Source: JBLZUR01 sp048565625
GTDB lineage: Bacteria; Pseudomonadota; Alphaproteobacteria; Sphingomonadales; Sphingomonadaceae
Reading direction: 5' to 3'
DNA: 64,000 bases
Assembly: GCF_048565625.1 (NCBI RefSeq)
Contig: NZ_JBLZUR010000002.1
Coordinates: forward strand, 2,170,001 to 2,234,000
In this document: positions 25,048-34,400 of the stretch, piece after piece
Position numbering within the stretch: the first letter of the stretch is position 1
Layout of the letters: every line of letters starts with the position of its first letter
The notes under the pieces: generated by a model
Database searches by the model: none
What the model was told of the DNA's origin: nothing
What the model saw: only the letters and a program-made list of their open reading frames with translations
Position numbers and translations under genes: made by a program

Positions 25048-25521
25048 ATGATTCGATCTCTTCTGGCGAGCAAGACGACAAAGCTGGTTGCGGCATGCGT
25101 GTGCCCGGTGGCGGGCACTGGTGCGCTCACCGTCGCCGTTCCGCAGGTCCGGCAGGCCGTGCACAAGGCCACCGCGCCACGCGCCTATGCCGCGCCGAAG
25201 ACGCGCGTTCGTCCGGCCGCTGCGCCCTGCATCGAGACTCCTGCTCCGATCGCGCAAGTGCTGCAGCCGCCGCTCGCCCTCGTAGCGCCGCGCGAAGTTG
25301 CGCCGACGCCGGATACGACGACCGAGCGTACGCCTGAGCTGGCGACCAATAACCCGATCACCAATCGTCCTCCGGACGTGCCGATTATCGGTATTCAGAA
25401 CCCCGACGTGCCGGCCGTCCCCGAGCCCGCAAGCTGGGCGCAGATGATCGCCGGCTTCGGCCTGATCGGCGGCGCCATCCGCCTCCGCAACAGGGCAGCG
25501 CGCTCCGTCACCAACGCCTGA
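25048..25521 (+). CDS. PEP-CTERM sorting-signal protein, small and Pro/Ala-rich
   Basis: 157 residues. A hydrophobic N-terminal stretch (LVAACVCPVAGTGALTVAV, about 13-31) acts as signal sequence. The middle is a low-complexity Pro/Ala/Thr linker. The C-terminus is a clear PEP-CTERM signal: VPEPASWAQMIAGFGLIGGA followed by the basic tail RLRNRAARS. Exosortase should cleave at this signal and anchor or release the protein at the cell surface. The exosortase and EpsI genes lie about 14 kb downstream, consistent with dispersed substrates. No folded domain is evident, so it may be a wall or matrix spacer. Confidence 0.85.
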   Translation: MIRSLLASKTTKLVAACVCPVAGTGALTVAVPQVRQAVHKATAPRAYAAPKTRVRPAAAPCIETPAPIAQVLQPPLALVAPREVAPTPDTTTERTPELATNNPITNRPPDVPIIGIQNPDVPAVPEPASWAQMIAGFGLIGGAIRLRNRAARSVTNA

Positions 25522-25546
25522 GGCGCCACGAGCACCGATACAGAAG

Positions 25547-25577
25547 AGGCAGCGCTCGATTGGGACGCGGCCTTTTT
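25547..25577 (+). terminator. Intrinsic terminator after the PEP-CTERM gene
   Basis: An imperfect stem AGGCAGCGCTC / GGGACGCGGCCT is followed by five T residues. It sits 26 nt after the stop codon. Confidence 0.55.
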
Positions 25578-25663
25578 GTTGTGCTGTGCGCCGGCGACGG
25601 TGGACGGTGGATGAGGTCTCCGTTGGCAGTTGCAGACTGCCTGCCGAGCTTCGCGTAGCGGCC

Positions 25664-25730
25664 CGTCATTCCCGCGAAAGTAGGAATCCGGCTCTAGCCT
25701 GCGAACCGGTTTCCGCTTTCGGGGGACGAC
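25664..25730. repeat. Decayed palindromic repeat (GGGGAT family)
   Basis: CGTCATTCCCGCGAAAG at 25664-25680 and GCTTTCGGGGGACGAC near the end are diverged inverted copies of the repeat seen intact at 36.7 kb. This is the only notable content of the 311-nt gap at 25522-25832 apart from the terminator. Confidence 0.5.
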
Positions 25731-25832
25731 AATGCGGCGCGATGCACGTTCAATGTCGCAGCTGCAGCTTAGCCTCGAACATAGCGCTCGGCTTCGCGAC
25801 CGGAGCGTACAACCACCGAAAAGCCCCGGCCT

Positions 25833-26354
25833 TCAATACGGCACTTCGCCGATGACGTTGCCGCCCTCGCTGTAGCGGCAGACCAGGAAGTCGTCCTGCG
25901 TGCCGCGCGCCATGGCGCAGCCGACCTTGCGGCTCGAACGCCAGACGATCTGGGTATAGTGGCCGACATCCTCCAGCTCACCCGTGCGGCTGTTGGTCGG
26001 GAAGACGCCGGGGCGGAAGTTCTTCCGTTCCGCGTTCCACAGGCCGACCATCTCCTCCGGCCCGTAATAGCCCTTGGTGCCGGCCCAGAGGTTCTCGCCC
26101 TGCGGATCGGGATCGTTCGCGTCGCCCTCCGAGTGGACGAGATGGCCGACGCGGGTCAGCTGCCGCGCATAGGCGGCGGCATCGGCGGCGAGCCGCGCAT
26201 CCCAGGCCATCGGCGGCAGGCCGAGCGACGCCCGCTCCCGGTTATGGCTCGCGAGCAGGCGCTGGTCGAAGCTGAGCGGCGCCTGGTTGGCCTGCAGCGC
26301 CGGCATCGCCGCCGAGAGGGCCGCCACCGCTGCGGTCTTCTTCCACCGGCCCAT
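25833..26354 (-). CDS. CAP (SCP/PR-1) domain secreted protein, copy 1
   Basis: 173 residues. The signal peptide (TAAVAALSAAMPALQA) leads into a compact CAP domain: HNRERASLGLPPMAW (about 37-51), GENLWAG (about 86-92), EEMVGLW (about 99-105) and the signature GHYTQIVWRSSRKVGCAM (about 131-148). A second Cys in FLVCRY probably forms a disulfide. GGAGG precedes the ATG. Bacterial CAP proteins are secreted with unclear activity, such as lipid binding or peptidoglycan association. It is a close paralogue of the next minus-strand gene; the pair is a tandem duplication. Confidence 0.88.
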   Translation of the reverse strand: MGRWKKTAAVAALSAAMPALQANQAPLSFDQRLLASHNRERASLGLPPMAWDARLAADAAAYARQLTRVGHLVHSEGDANDPDPQGENLWAGTKGYYGPEEMVGLWNAERKNFRPGVFPTNSRTGELEDVGHYTQIVWRSSRKVGCAMARGTQDDFLVCRYSEGGNVIGEVPY

Positions 26355-26478
26355 GATCGGCCTCCGTCTTCGTTACGGACGGATGGTTACCGGGCGGCGG
26401 GTTCACCGTAGTTTGCCGGGAATGGTGAAGGGCGCGTTTACGGTAAAGGCGTCGAGATCCTCCTCCGGAAGGGGAAGA

Positions 26479-27030
26479 TCAGAAAGGCCGCTCCCCAATG
26501 ACATTCCCCGCCTCCTTGTAGCGGCAGACGAGGAAGTCATCCTCCTCCCCTTCCGCGATCGCACAGCCGACCCTGGTGCTCGATCGCCAGACCACCTGGG
26601 TGTAGTGCGCCACGTCCGCGACGTTGCCGGATCTGCTGTTGTCCGGGAAGCGGCCGGGGACGAAGAACAGCTTCTCCTCGGTCCACAGGCCGATCATCTC
26701 CTCGGGCGTATAGGCGCCGTGGGTGCCGGCCCAGAGGTTCTCTCCCTCTGGATCGCCGGTCTGGTCGTCCTCGGGGGAATGGACCAGCGATCCGATGGCG
26801 AGCAGGTATCCGGCCCATTCGGCAGCATGGGCGGCAAGGGTTTCGTCCCATTCCATGAGGGGTACGCCGACGGCGGCGCGCTCCTGGTTATGCACGTCGA
26901 GGGCGCGGCTGGCGAAACTGCCCGGCGGAGGCGGAGCGGCCAGGGCAGGCAGCGCAGCCGCCACGGACAGGAGCAACGCCCCCGCCGCGCCCCAGCGCCG
27001 CCAGATCCGACCTTCCTGCAAAACCGGCAC
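26479..27030 (-). CDS. CAP (SCP/PR-1) domain secreted protein, copy 2
   Basis: 183 residues from a GTG at 27030; the ribosome site is poor, so the start could lie slightly downstream. A hydrophobic signal (GAAGALLLSVAAALPALA) precedes HNQERAAVGVPLMEW, GENLWAGTHGAYTPEEMIGLW and AHYTQVVWRSSTRVGCAI, matching copy 1 position by position, including both cysteines and the closing GNVIGE. It is located 124 nt upstream of copy 1 on the same strand. The gap contains no clear terminator, so the two may be co-transcribed. Confidence 0.86.
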   Translation of the reverse strand: MPVLQEGRIWRRWGAAGALLLSVAAALPALAAPPPPGSFASRALDVHNQERAAVGVPLMEWDETLAAHAAEWAGYLLAIGSLVHSPEDDQTGDPEGENLWAGTHGAYTPEEMIGLWTEEKLFFVPGRFPDNSRSGNVADVAHYTQVVWRSSTRVGCAIAEGEEDDFLVCRYKEAGNVIGERPF

Positions 27031-27105
27031 ACCTCTTGTGGTCCGGTTTCAAACCGGTAGTGCCGAAGTTCTAAGAAACGGTCAGCGTCGCGCGCCGCGC
27101 ACGAC

Positions 27106-28581
27106 CTAATACGCGTTTTTGTCGACGGCGATGCGGAATACCGTCTCCGCGATGATACGAAGATCGAAAGCGACGCTCCAGTTGTTAATGTAATATAGGT
27201 CGTATTCGATGCGCTTGCGGGCGCGTTCTTCGGTGTCGATCTCCCCGCGCAGGCCGCGCACCTGCGCAAGGCCCGTAATTCCCGGCTTGACGCGGTGCCG
27301 CGCGGCGTAACCCTTCACCGCATCCCCGTAATACTTGTCGCCGACGCGCATCTCGACGGCGTGCGGGCGGGGTCCGACGATCGACATCTCGCCGCGCAGC
27401 ACGTTGAAGAGCTGCGGCAGCTCGTCGATGCTGCTGCGGCGGATGAAGCGGCCGATCGGCGTCACGCGGGGATCGCGCTTGGTGGTGCGCGCGGCACCCG
27501 TCACGTCCTGCCGGTTGATGTACATCGATCGGAACTTGAAGACATGCACCGGCTCGTTGTTGAAGCCGAAGCGGCGCTGCTTGAACAGGATGGGGCCAGG
27601 ACTGGTGAACTTCACCAGCAGGGCGATGATCAGCAGCAGCGGCGAGAGCACGATCAGCGCGGGGATGGTGATCGCGAGATCCTCCAACCGCTTCGACAGG
27701 CCGTGGAAGTCGCGCATCGGCCGGCGCCACAGGTAGAACATCGGCGTCGATCCGATGAACTGCACGCGGAAATCGGCTTGCAGGCGCAGCGCCTCCGTCG
27801 GCATCAGACAGACATCCACCGCGACGTTGCTCAGCCGGTCGACGAAGAAGTCGAGCCGCTCCTGCGAGACCTTCGGTGTGGCGATGATGACCTGATCCAC
27901 CTCGCCCCGGCGCGCCAGGTCGATGATCGCGTTGAACCCGCCGAGCAGCGGCTGCCCCGCGATGACGGTGTCCACCCGCGTGTTGCGCTCGTCGGCAACG
28001 CCGATCACGGTCAGGTGCGGCAGGTTCTCCAGCTCCAGCCGGCGCAGCGCCTGCCCTGCCGTATCGCTGTCCGCGCCGTAGAGCACGACGCGCTGCCCGA
28101 TCCGCTCGGACCGCACCAGCCAGTGCACGATGACGCGGATCACCAGCCTGCTGACCAGCAGGATGACGCCCGTGGACATTAGGAACAGGCCGAAAAGCCG
28201 CATCGGGATCGCGGCCGCATTGCCAAGCGTCCAGACCGTCACCGTGACCAGCACGACGGCGAGGAGGAAGTCCAGCACCACGCCGATATCCGCGTCCGGC
28301 CGCCGGCCGAGCGGGGAGTTATAGGCGTCGTGGGTCAGGCGCAGCAGGTAGAAGTTGATGCCGATGATCAGCACCAGGCCGCTGTACATCGCCTCCCCGC
28401 TGGTGCTGCCGCCACCATAGGCGCTGAGGAGCAGCCCCGCGCCCCAGCCGCTCAGCAAGGCGAGCGCATCGGCGACAATTGAGATGCCGCCGACGATGTT
28501 CGAGGTGAAGCGCACGCGCGCACGACGGCGGGTAGCGATGGTGTCGGCCATGACGGTGGGGGGCGCCACGTCCACCGTCAC
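27106..28581 (-). CDS. Undecaprenyl-phosphate sugar-1-phosphate transferase (WcaJ/GumD-type)
   Basis: 491 residues from GTG 28581, which overlaps the stop of the preceding gene (GTGA); an ATG at 28551 is the alternative. Four N-terminal membrane spans and a CoA-binding-like fold (QRVVLYGADSDTAGQALRRL) precede the catalytic bacterial sugar transferase domain: RLEDLAITIPALIVLSPLLLI, then GPILFKQRRFGFNNEPVHVFKFRSMY, SIDELPQLFNVLRGEMSIVGPRP and KPGITGLAQVRGLRGE. It transfers a hexose-1-phosphate (usually glucose or galactose) to undecaprenyl phosphate, starting exopolysaccharide repeat synthesis at the inner membrane. The divergent operon supplies the export machinery. Confidence 0.92.
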   Translation of the reverse strand: MTVDVAPPTVMADTIATRRRARVRFTSNIVGGISIVADALALLSGWGAGLLLSAYGGGSTSGEAMYSGLVLIIGINFYLLRLTHDAYNSPLGRRPDADIGVVLDFLLAVVLVTVTVWTLGNAAAIPMRLFGLFLMSTGVILLVSRLVIRVIVHWLVRSERIGQRVVLYGADSDTAGQALRRLELENLPHLTVIGVADERNTRVDTVIAGQPLLGGFNAIIDLARRGEVDQVIIATPKVSQERLDFFVDRLSNVAVDVCLMPTEALRLQADFRVQFIGSTPMFYLWRRPMRDFHGLSKRLEDLAITIPALIVLSPLLLIIALLVKFTSPGPILFKQRRFGFNNEPVHVFKFRSMYINRQDVTGAARTTKRDPRVTPIGRFIRRSSIDELPQLFNVLRGEMSIVGPRPHAVEMRVGDKYYGDAVKGYAARHRVKPGITGLAQVRGLRGEIDTEERARKRIEYDLYYINNWSVAFDLRIIAETVFRIAVDKNAY

Positions 28582-30117
28582 AGCGCAGCCACCCGCTGGC
28601 GGGATGCGGCCGCGGCCCGAGCCCCTGCATCGGCGGCAAGGCGGCGCCGCGCGCGGGCGGCGCAGACGTCGTCCTCCGCCTTGGTACAAAGCTCCAGCTG
28701 CCGCACCCAGCCGGTTCGGATGCGCGGGTTGGCGAGGGTGAAATCTTGCGCCGCATCCGCCGCGGCATCGATGTCGCCGCGCGCTGTCAGATAGTCGGTG
28801 AACGCGATCATCACCGGCACGCTGTCCTTGAGTTCCTGAGCGGCGGAGCGGAATACCGACTCCTCCAGCACCGGCTCCCGCCGCAGCTTGTGGACGCGGG
28901 CGAGCAAGATGCGCGCGGCGGCATCCTCGCGATAGGCGCTGACCAGCAGGCGAGCGAGACCGAGCGCCTTTTCGAAGTCGCGGTCGGCCAGCGCGATGTT
29001 AATGCGCGCGGTCAGCGCACGGCGGTTGACGCTGTCCACCGCGAGCACGGCATCGGCCCGGCGGCGGGCGGCGGCGCGGTCCCCCACCGCCAGTTCCGCC
29101 GCCGCGAGCACGGCCTGACCGTCGCTGTTGGAGAGGTTCGGCGCCGCATCGGCAAGGGACCGCAGCATCGCGCGGGCGCCCGCCGCATCACCGGCGTCGA
29201 GCAGGAAGCCGGCATAGGCCTGACGCACCGCATCCGTGGCGCCGGGCGCGGCGGCGCGGATGTCGGCGCTGGCCGCGGCATTGCCCTTCGCGGCCGCGAT
29301 CGCGCGCACGATCGCAAGGTTCACCGGCACGCTGCTGCCATGCGCGGTCCGCAGACGCTTGAACATCCCCACGGCTTCACCTTCCCTGCCCCGGTTCAGC
29401 ATCACCCGGCCGTACTGAAATTGATAGTCCGGGTTGTCGGGGTGCAGGCGATAAAGGCGGAGATATGTGTCGTCCACGCCACGCTTGTCGCCCGCCTCGC
29501 CGTAGAGCTGGAGGAGTTGCTGGAGGAACGGCTCCTTCTGCTCGATGACCGGCATCTTGCTTTCGATAAAGGCCGCGCCCGCGCCCGGCGCATCGCGACG
29601 CTGAAGGATGCGCGCCTTCAGCGTGATCGCCTCCTGCATCGAACGGAATGTCGGCCAGCAAGGCGTTCACCTTCCTCAACGCATCGTCATACTGTCTCTG
29701 GTTCATCGCCAGCGTCGCCTCCGCGACACGTCCACTGGCATCATTGGGTGACAGGATGGCGAGCGTGTCGAGCGACCGCCGCGCCTGCTGCGCCTGGTTG
29801 GCGGTGGCGGCGAACTGGGCGACGATCTGCAGCGCCTGGACGTTGTTCGGATCGACATCCAGCAACTGCTGGAACGCGACATAGGCCTGCGGCAGGCTGC
29901 CGGTCGCCAGTTCCAGCTGGCCGCGCCTGGCGATCACGCCAGGGTCGTCGGGCCGCGCCTCGCTGGCCCGCATGATCGCCTGCCGCGCGACGAAATAGTT
30001 CTTCGCGGCCATCGCCTGGTCGAATTGCGCGATCGCCGTACCGGCCCGTTCTTCGGGTGAGGAACAGGCCACAAGCAGACCGACCGCGCAAAACACCGGC
30101 AAAAAACGCCTCATCAT
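28578..30117 (-). pseudogene. TPR-repeat lipoprotein of the EPS/exosortase locus, split by a single-base frameshift
   Basis: Two open frames form one protein. The 5' part starts at ATG 30117 (MMRRFLPVFCAVGLLVACSS, a lipoprotein signal) and reads TPR sequence to about 29640 (KVNALLADIPFDA). The TPR continues in the next frame from 29639 (QEAITLKARILQRRDAP) to the stop at 28578. Restoring one base near 29640 would join them into about 512 residues of TPR helices. Past that point the first frame is Arg/Gly-rich shadow sequence. Such PrsT-like TPR lipoproteins accompany PEP-CTERM/exosortase exopolysaccharide loci. The change may be a sequencing error, a true mutation or, less likely, programmed. 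Its stop overlaps the WcaJ-type gene start, so the operon arrangement is otherwise intact. Confidence 0.75.
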
Positions 30118-30307
30118 TCGCGGTCCCGCACTGCCTTTCGCCGCGCGTAGGATGCGGCCATTAACGTATCGTAACCTTTGTGCATCGCATCAACCCTAAA
30201 CGGGGCTACCAAACCGGGGCTTTTGAGGTAGGAGTGCGTTAACGGTGTCTTGGGACGGATGCTGTATCGCACCGCCCATGCTGGGACAGGTTGATAAGGG
30301 GTACATC

Positions 30308-31000
30308 GTGAACTTCTCTCTGATCCGTGCCGTGACACTTGCCGCGGTGGCGGCGGGCAGTGCCGCCGCCGCGCAAACGCCTCCGGCCGCGACGCCGCCC
30401 TCCGGCGGCAGCGCGCCAGCCGCGGGATCGACGGTCGCGCCGATCGAGCCGGTGCCGACCGCCACCCGCGCGCCCTCCGGCATCCCCGCCGATCGCGCCT
30501 ATCGCATCAATCCCGGCGACGAGATCGAGATCTACGTCTGGGGCGACGAGCGGCTGCAGCGGACCCTGCGCGTCCTGCCGGACGGCAGCTTCGCCTTCCC
30601 GCTGGTCGGCACGGTGAAGGCGGAGGGCCGCACCACCAGCGACCTGGAGACCGAGCTGGGTCAGCGCCTCGCCTCCCAATACCGCAACGCGCCGCCGCAG
30701 GTGACGGTGTCCGTGAAGGCGCCGTCAGGCCTGCAGATCTCCGTCATCGGCAAGGTCCGCGGGCCCGGCAGCTTCACGCCCGGCCGCTACGTCACCCTGG
30801 TCGAGGCGCTGGCCCTCGCCGGTGGCCCGGCCGATTTCGCGGCGGTGGACGGCATCGTCATCATCCGCAGCAAGGGCGGGCAGAGCCAGGTTATCCGTGG
30901 CGATGTCGGCGGCATCCTGAAGGGCAAGCCGACCTCGCGCGACCTTGCCCCGGGCGGCATCCCGCTGCTTCAGCCCGGTGACACGGTGGTCGTCCCTTGA
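30308..31000 (+). CDS. Polysaccharide export protein (Wza-like, Poly_export and SLBB domains)
   Basis: 230 residues from GTG 30308, which has AAGGGG upstream and is followed by a signal peptide (VNFSLIRAVTLAAVAAGSAAAAQ). After a Pro/Ala linker, the Poly_export domain begins at YRINPGDEIEIYVWGDERL (about 66-84) with VLPDGSFAFPLVG. An SLBB domain follows: ISVIGKVRGPGSFTPGRYVTLVEALALAGG, and the protein ends LLQPGDTVVVP. There is no lipobox, unlike E. coli Wza, as in shorter alphaproteobacterial homologues. It should form the periplasmic and outer-membrane part of the export channel. It is the first gene of an overlapping export operon. Confidence 0.9.
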   Translation: MNFSLIRAVTLAAVAAGSAAAAQTPPAATPPSGGSAPAAGSTVAPIEPVPTATRAPSGIPADRAYRINPGDEIEIYVWGDERLQRTLRVLPDGSFAFPLVGTVKAEGRTTSDLETELGQRLASQYRNAPPQVTVSVKAPSGLQISVIGKVRGPGSFTPGRYVTLVEALALAGGPADFAAVDGIVIIRSKGGQSQVIRGDVGGILKGKPTSRDLAPGGIPLLQPGDTVVVP

Positions 31001-32139
31001 GGCGCCTCGCCTTCGCCGCAAGCGCGGTGCTGATCGCATCCCCCGCCGGGGCCGCGCTCGACAGCAGCTACTGGATGGACGTTCAGGCCGATGTCGGCGT
31101 AGACACCAACCCCTATCTCGATGAGGACAGCAAGACCACCGGCACCGCCTCCATCACCCTTCTGCCGGCGGTGAACTTTTCGGGCGCGCGCAGCAGCACC
31201 ACCGTGTCCGGCCGTTACATGCGGGAAGAGTATTTCAGCCGCTACGACGCCAGTCAGGACATCGGGGTCAACCTCGATCACTCCCATCGCTTGAGCGAGC
31301 GTCTCGACGCGAAGTTCGGTGCCGGCTTCAGCCACAGCACGAACGCGCTTCTCAATACCGACATCGATGACGATCTCGCCACACAGGGCAACCAGAAGCG
31401 GCGCAGCTACGACGCCAACGGATCGCTCACCTACCGGATCAGCGACCGTTCGACGTTCACCGGCACCGGATATTACCAGCGGGCGGAATATCCCGGCAAC
31501 GAGATCAACAGCATCGGTGACTACACCACCTATGGCGGCACGGTCGGATATAGCCGGGTTCTCAACAGCCGCACCTCGCTCGGCCTATCGCTGGGTGCAA
31601 GCGAGACCCGCAGCGTCACCAACCCGGATTCGACCAGCTACCAGCCGCAGGTGACGTTCGAGCATCGCTTCAGCCAGGCCTGGACCATCAACGGATCGGT
31701 CGGCGTGATCTTCCAGAAGACGAAGTTCCTGGGCCGGAGCGAGAACTCGACGAACCTGGGCGCGCAACTGAACCTCTGCGGCACCTATCCGCGCGATAGC
31801 ATCTGCATCTTCGGATCGCGCGACTCCTCGGCCAGCGGCTATGGCGGGCCGCGCATCCGGACGTCCTTCGGCGCAAACTATTCGCGTCAGTTGAGCGAGC
31901 GCAGCCGCATCGCCGCGAGCGGCACCTACACGCGCGACAAGTCGCAGGACTTCGGCTTCGTGGCGCGCAATGTCGACTATGCCTACGCGAACGCCTCCTA
32001 CGAGCGTGATGTCAGCCAGCGGCTGACGGCGGGTGTGCGGGCGAACTACAGCTGGCGTAAGTTTTCCGGCTTCAGCACCGTCGATTCGGTCGGCGGCAGC
32101 GTGTTCGTCAGGTATCGGCTCGGGCGCGTGAACAGATGA
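30997..32139 (+). CDS. Outer-membrane beta-barrel protein of the EPS/exosortase locus
   Basis: 380 residues from a TTG that overlaps the previous stop (TTGA). After a signal peptide (MRRLAFAASAVLIASPAGA) the sequence is a series of amphipathic strands of 9-12 residues, such as TASITLLPAVNF, GTVGYSRVLNSRTSLGLSLGA and QAWTINGSVGVIF, ending with the strand GSVFVRYRLGRVNR. It resembles the outer-membrane barrel proteins found next to PEP-CTERM exopolysaccharide genes. It probably helps pass polymer through the outer membrane or binds it. The next gene overlaps as ATGA. Confidence 0.78.
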   Translation: MRRLAFAASAVLIASPAGAALDSSYWMDVQADVGVDTNPYLDEDSKTTGTASITLLPAVNFSGARSSTTVSGRYMREEYFSRYDASQDIGVNLDHSHRLSERLDAKFGAGFSHSTNALLNTDIDDDLATQGNQKRRSYDANGSLTYRISDRSTFTGTGYYQRAEYPGNEINSIGDYTTYGGTVGYSRVLNSRTSLGLSLGASETRSVTNPDSTSYQPQVTFEHRFSQAWTINGSVGVIFQKTKFLGRSENSTNLGAQLNLCGTYPRDSICIFGSRDSSASGYGGPRIRTSFGANYSRQLSERSRIAASGTYTRDKSQDFGFVARNVDYAYANASYERDVSQRLTAGVRANYSWRKFSGFSTVDSVGGSVFVRYRLGRVNR

Positions 32140-33590
32140 GTGACATAAGCCAGGACATCGAACCGCAGGGCGGGTTCGCGATTGATCCGAAGTCGCTGCC
32201 CGCGATCCTCTGGGCGCGGCGCTGGCTGATCATCGCACCGGCGGTGCTCGTTTCGGCGGGCGGCGTCGCGGCGGCCTTCCTGCTGCCGCCGAAGTACGAA
32301 TCGCGGGCGACGATCCTCATCGAATCGGCGCAGCTTCCCGCCAATCTCGTCAAGTCGAGCGTAACGGATGCGGTGGAGGAGCGGATCGAGCGCATCCGCC
32401 AGCGCGTGCTCAGCCGTGGCGACCTCATACAGCTGATCCGCGCCAACGGCCTCTATCCGGCGGAGCAACGGTCGATGCCGCTCTCCGCGATCGTCAGCAA
32501 GATGCGCGAGAGCGTGAAGCTGGAGGCGGTCAGCGCGGACATCGGCGCGCGCGGCATCAACTTCGGCGGCGGGTCGAGCACCGTCGCCTTCACGGTCTCA
32601 TTCGAATATCCGCAGCCCGCGCCCGCGCAGGCGGTGGTGCAGCAACTGGTTAACCGCTTCCTCGAACTCGACGCCAGCAACCAGACCGAGCAGGCGACCG
32701 GCGCCGCCAACTTCATCGGCGAGCAGGCCGAACAGCTGCAGCAGCGCATCCGCGAGATCGAGAACCGCATCACCGAGATCAAGACGAAGAACGGCGCAAT
32801 CATCACCCTCGGGCAGATGTCGCAGGTCGGCGGCGGCAGCAGCGCTGTCGCCCAGATCGATGCAGAGATCGACAGCCTGATGGCGCAGAACGCCATGCTC
32901 GCCGCCAACCCGACGTCCACAGGGAACGGCGACCTCGCCAGCCTTCGCGCCCAGCTGCGCAGCGCAGAGGCGCGGCTGTCATCCTCGCATCCCGACGTGC
33001 TCGCTTTGCGCAGCCAGGTCGCGGCGGCCGAAGCGGCCGGCGCCGGCCCCACCGTCAAATCCTCGGGCGAGATGCAGGCGGCCGTCAACCAGCAGCGGAT
33101 CTCCGCCCTCCGCAACGCCCGCGCGCTCGCCGCCTCCCAGAACGCCGCATCGCAGAACGCCGCCGCCCGCGCGCCCGCGATCCTCGCGCAGATAGACCAG
33201 CTTGAGAAGCAGGCCGATTCACTGCGCCTCCAATACCAGAGCGTCGGCGGCACGCTGGTCACCGCCGAAACCTCGGCGCGCATGGAGAGCGAGCAGAAGG
33301 GCGAGCGCTTCTCCGTCGCCGATCCGCCCGTCGTCCCCGACGAGCCCGTTTCACCGAACCGGCCGAAGCTGATCCTCGGCGGCATCGCCGGCGGGATCGC
33401 TCTCGGCCTGGCGCTCGCCTTCTTGGTCGAGATGCTGCTGCGCCCGATCCGAGGCGTCGCCGCTCTGCGCGCGGCGACCGGTGTCGCACCGCTCATCATC
33501 ATTCCCGAAATCGACGTGAAGACCGGTCGCATGCAGGCCATCGCGACACGCCTGCGGCGCATCTTCGTCCGCAAGAAGGTGAGCGCATGA
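32136..33590 (+). CDS. Polysaccharide co-polymerase (GumC/Wzz family)
   Basis: 484 residues. Two membrane spans (about 32-52 and 408-430, LGGIAGGIALGLALAFLVEML) bracket a long periplasmic region. The Wzz domain starts KYESRATILIESAQLP (about 56-71), and a coiled-coil hairpin (EQLQQRIREIENRITEIKTK, and ASLRAQLRSAEARLSSSHPDV) fills the middle. PVVPDEPVSPNRPK before the last span is the conserved Pro-rich Wzz motif. It sets chain length with the tyrosine kinase encoded next, which is a separate gene here, as in GumC-like pairs. Overlaps both neighbours by 4 nt (ATGA). Confidence 0.92.
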   Translation: MSDISQDIEPQGGFAIDPKSLPAILWARRWLIIAPAVLVSAGGVAAAFLLPPKYESRATILIESAQLPANLVKSSVTDAVEERIERIRQRVLSRGDLIQLIRANGLYPAEQRSMPLSAIVSKMRESVKLEAVSADIGARGINFGGGSSTVAFTVSFEYPQPAPAQAVVQQLVNRFLELDASNQTEQATGAANFIGEQAEQLQQRIREIENRITEIKTKNGAIITLGQMSQVGGGSSAVAQIDAEIDSLMAQNAMLAANPTSTGNGDLASLRAQLRSAEARLSSSHPDVLALRSQVAAAEAAGAGPTVKSSGEMQAAVNQQRISALRNARALAASQNAASQNAAARAPAILAQIDQLEKQADSLRLQYQSVGGTLVTAETSARMESEQKGERFSVADPPVVPDEPVSPNRPKLILGGIAGGIALGLALAFLVEMLLRPIRGVAALRAATGVAPLIIIPEIDVKTGRMQAIATRLRRIFVRKKVSA

Positions 33591-34363
33591 ACCCGCCCGT
33601 TTCGTTCGGCGGCGCGCTGCCCGCGATCGACCGCCTGAGAGTGGCCGAGGTTTCGGCCGACCACCTCCTCGAAAACCGCATTTTCTCGGTGCGCACCGGC
33701 GACATTCGCGCGCGGCCGTTCAAGATGCTGCGGTCGCAGCTGCGCAAGATCATGCAGGCGCGCGGTGCCAAGCTGATCGGCGTCACCTCCGCTTCGCCCG
33801 GCGTGGGCAAGTCCTTCGTCGCCGCCAATCTCGCTATCGCCATGGCGCGGGTAGCCGAGGCGAGCGTCTACCTGATCGACATCGATCTTCGCCGCCCCGC
33901 GCTCGGTCCGCGTTTCGGGGTGACCGATCATCCCGGTCTGCAGGACTATCTAACGGGGGTGACGCCCAATCTCGCCGACGTCGCGGTGCGGGTGAATGAC
34001 GAGCAGCTGGCCCTCATCACCGCCCAGGACCGTGGCCTTGCCTCGGCAGAGCTTCTCGCCAGCCCGCAGGCGGACGCGCTCTTCGCCGCCGCTCGCGCTC
34101 TGCCGGAAGAGTCGGTGGCGATCTTCGACATGCCGCCGATCTTCGCCGACGACGACGCCGTCATCATTGCCGAACGGCTGGACGGCGTACTGGTCGTGGT
34201 CGAAGACGGCCTGACCACCCGCAAGCAGGTGCAGGAGACGATCCGCCTCCTCCAGCCGACACCCTGCCTCGGCACCGTGCTGAACCGCTACAAGGTCGGC
34301 ATCCTCGACGACGAGTATGGCTATAATGGCGGATATGGCTACGGGGCCTATTACAGCAGTTGA
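33587..34363 (+). CDS. CpsD/CapB-type tyrosine-protein kinase
   Basis: 258 residues, a soluble BY-kinase catalytic domain. Walker A is SASPGVGKS (68-76), a modified loop with Ser/Pro in place of the usual GE, and Walker A' is LIDIDLRRP (96-104). The Walker B region IFDMPPIF follows at about 180. The tail is a tyrosine cluster ([15 protein letters not shown]), the autophosphorylation site of the family. Cycles of phosphorylation with the GumC-like partner control polymer length and export. It is the last of the four overlapping export genes; rfbA starts 37 nt later. Confidence 0.92.
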   Translation: MNPPVSFGGALPAIDRLRVAEVSADHLLENRIFSVRTGDIRARPFKMLRSQLRKIMQARGAKLIGVTSASPGVGKSFVAANLAIAMARVAEASVYLIDIDLRRPALGPRFGVTDHPGLQDYLTGVTPNLADVAVRVNDEQLALITAQDRGLASAELLASPQADALFAAARALPEESVAIFDMPPIFADDDAVIIAERLDGVLVVVEDGLTTRKQVQETIRLLQPTPCLGTVLNRYKVGILDDEYGYNGGYGYGAYYSS

Positions 34364-34400
34364 TCGCGCCCGAGGTCGGGCCAGCCAAGAAGCGGGGGCA

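Noticed and set aside
29377..30117. Reading the TPR locus as two separate overlapping genes
   Set aside because: The first frame would overlap the second by about 260 nt, and beyond 29640 its translation is Arg/Gly-rich rather than TPR. A frameshift in one gene explains the data better.
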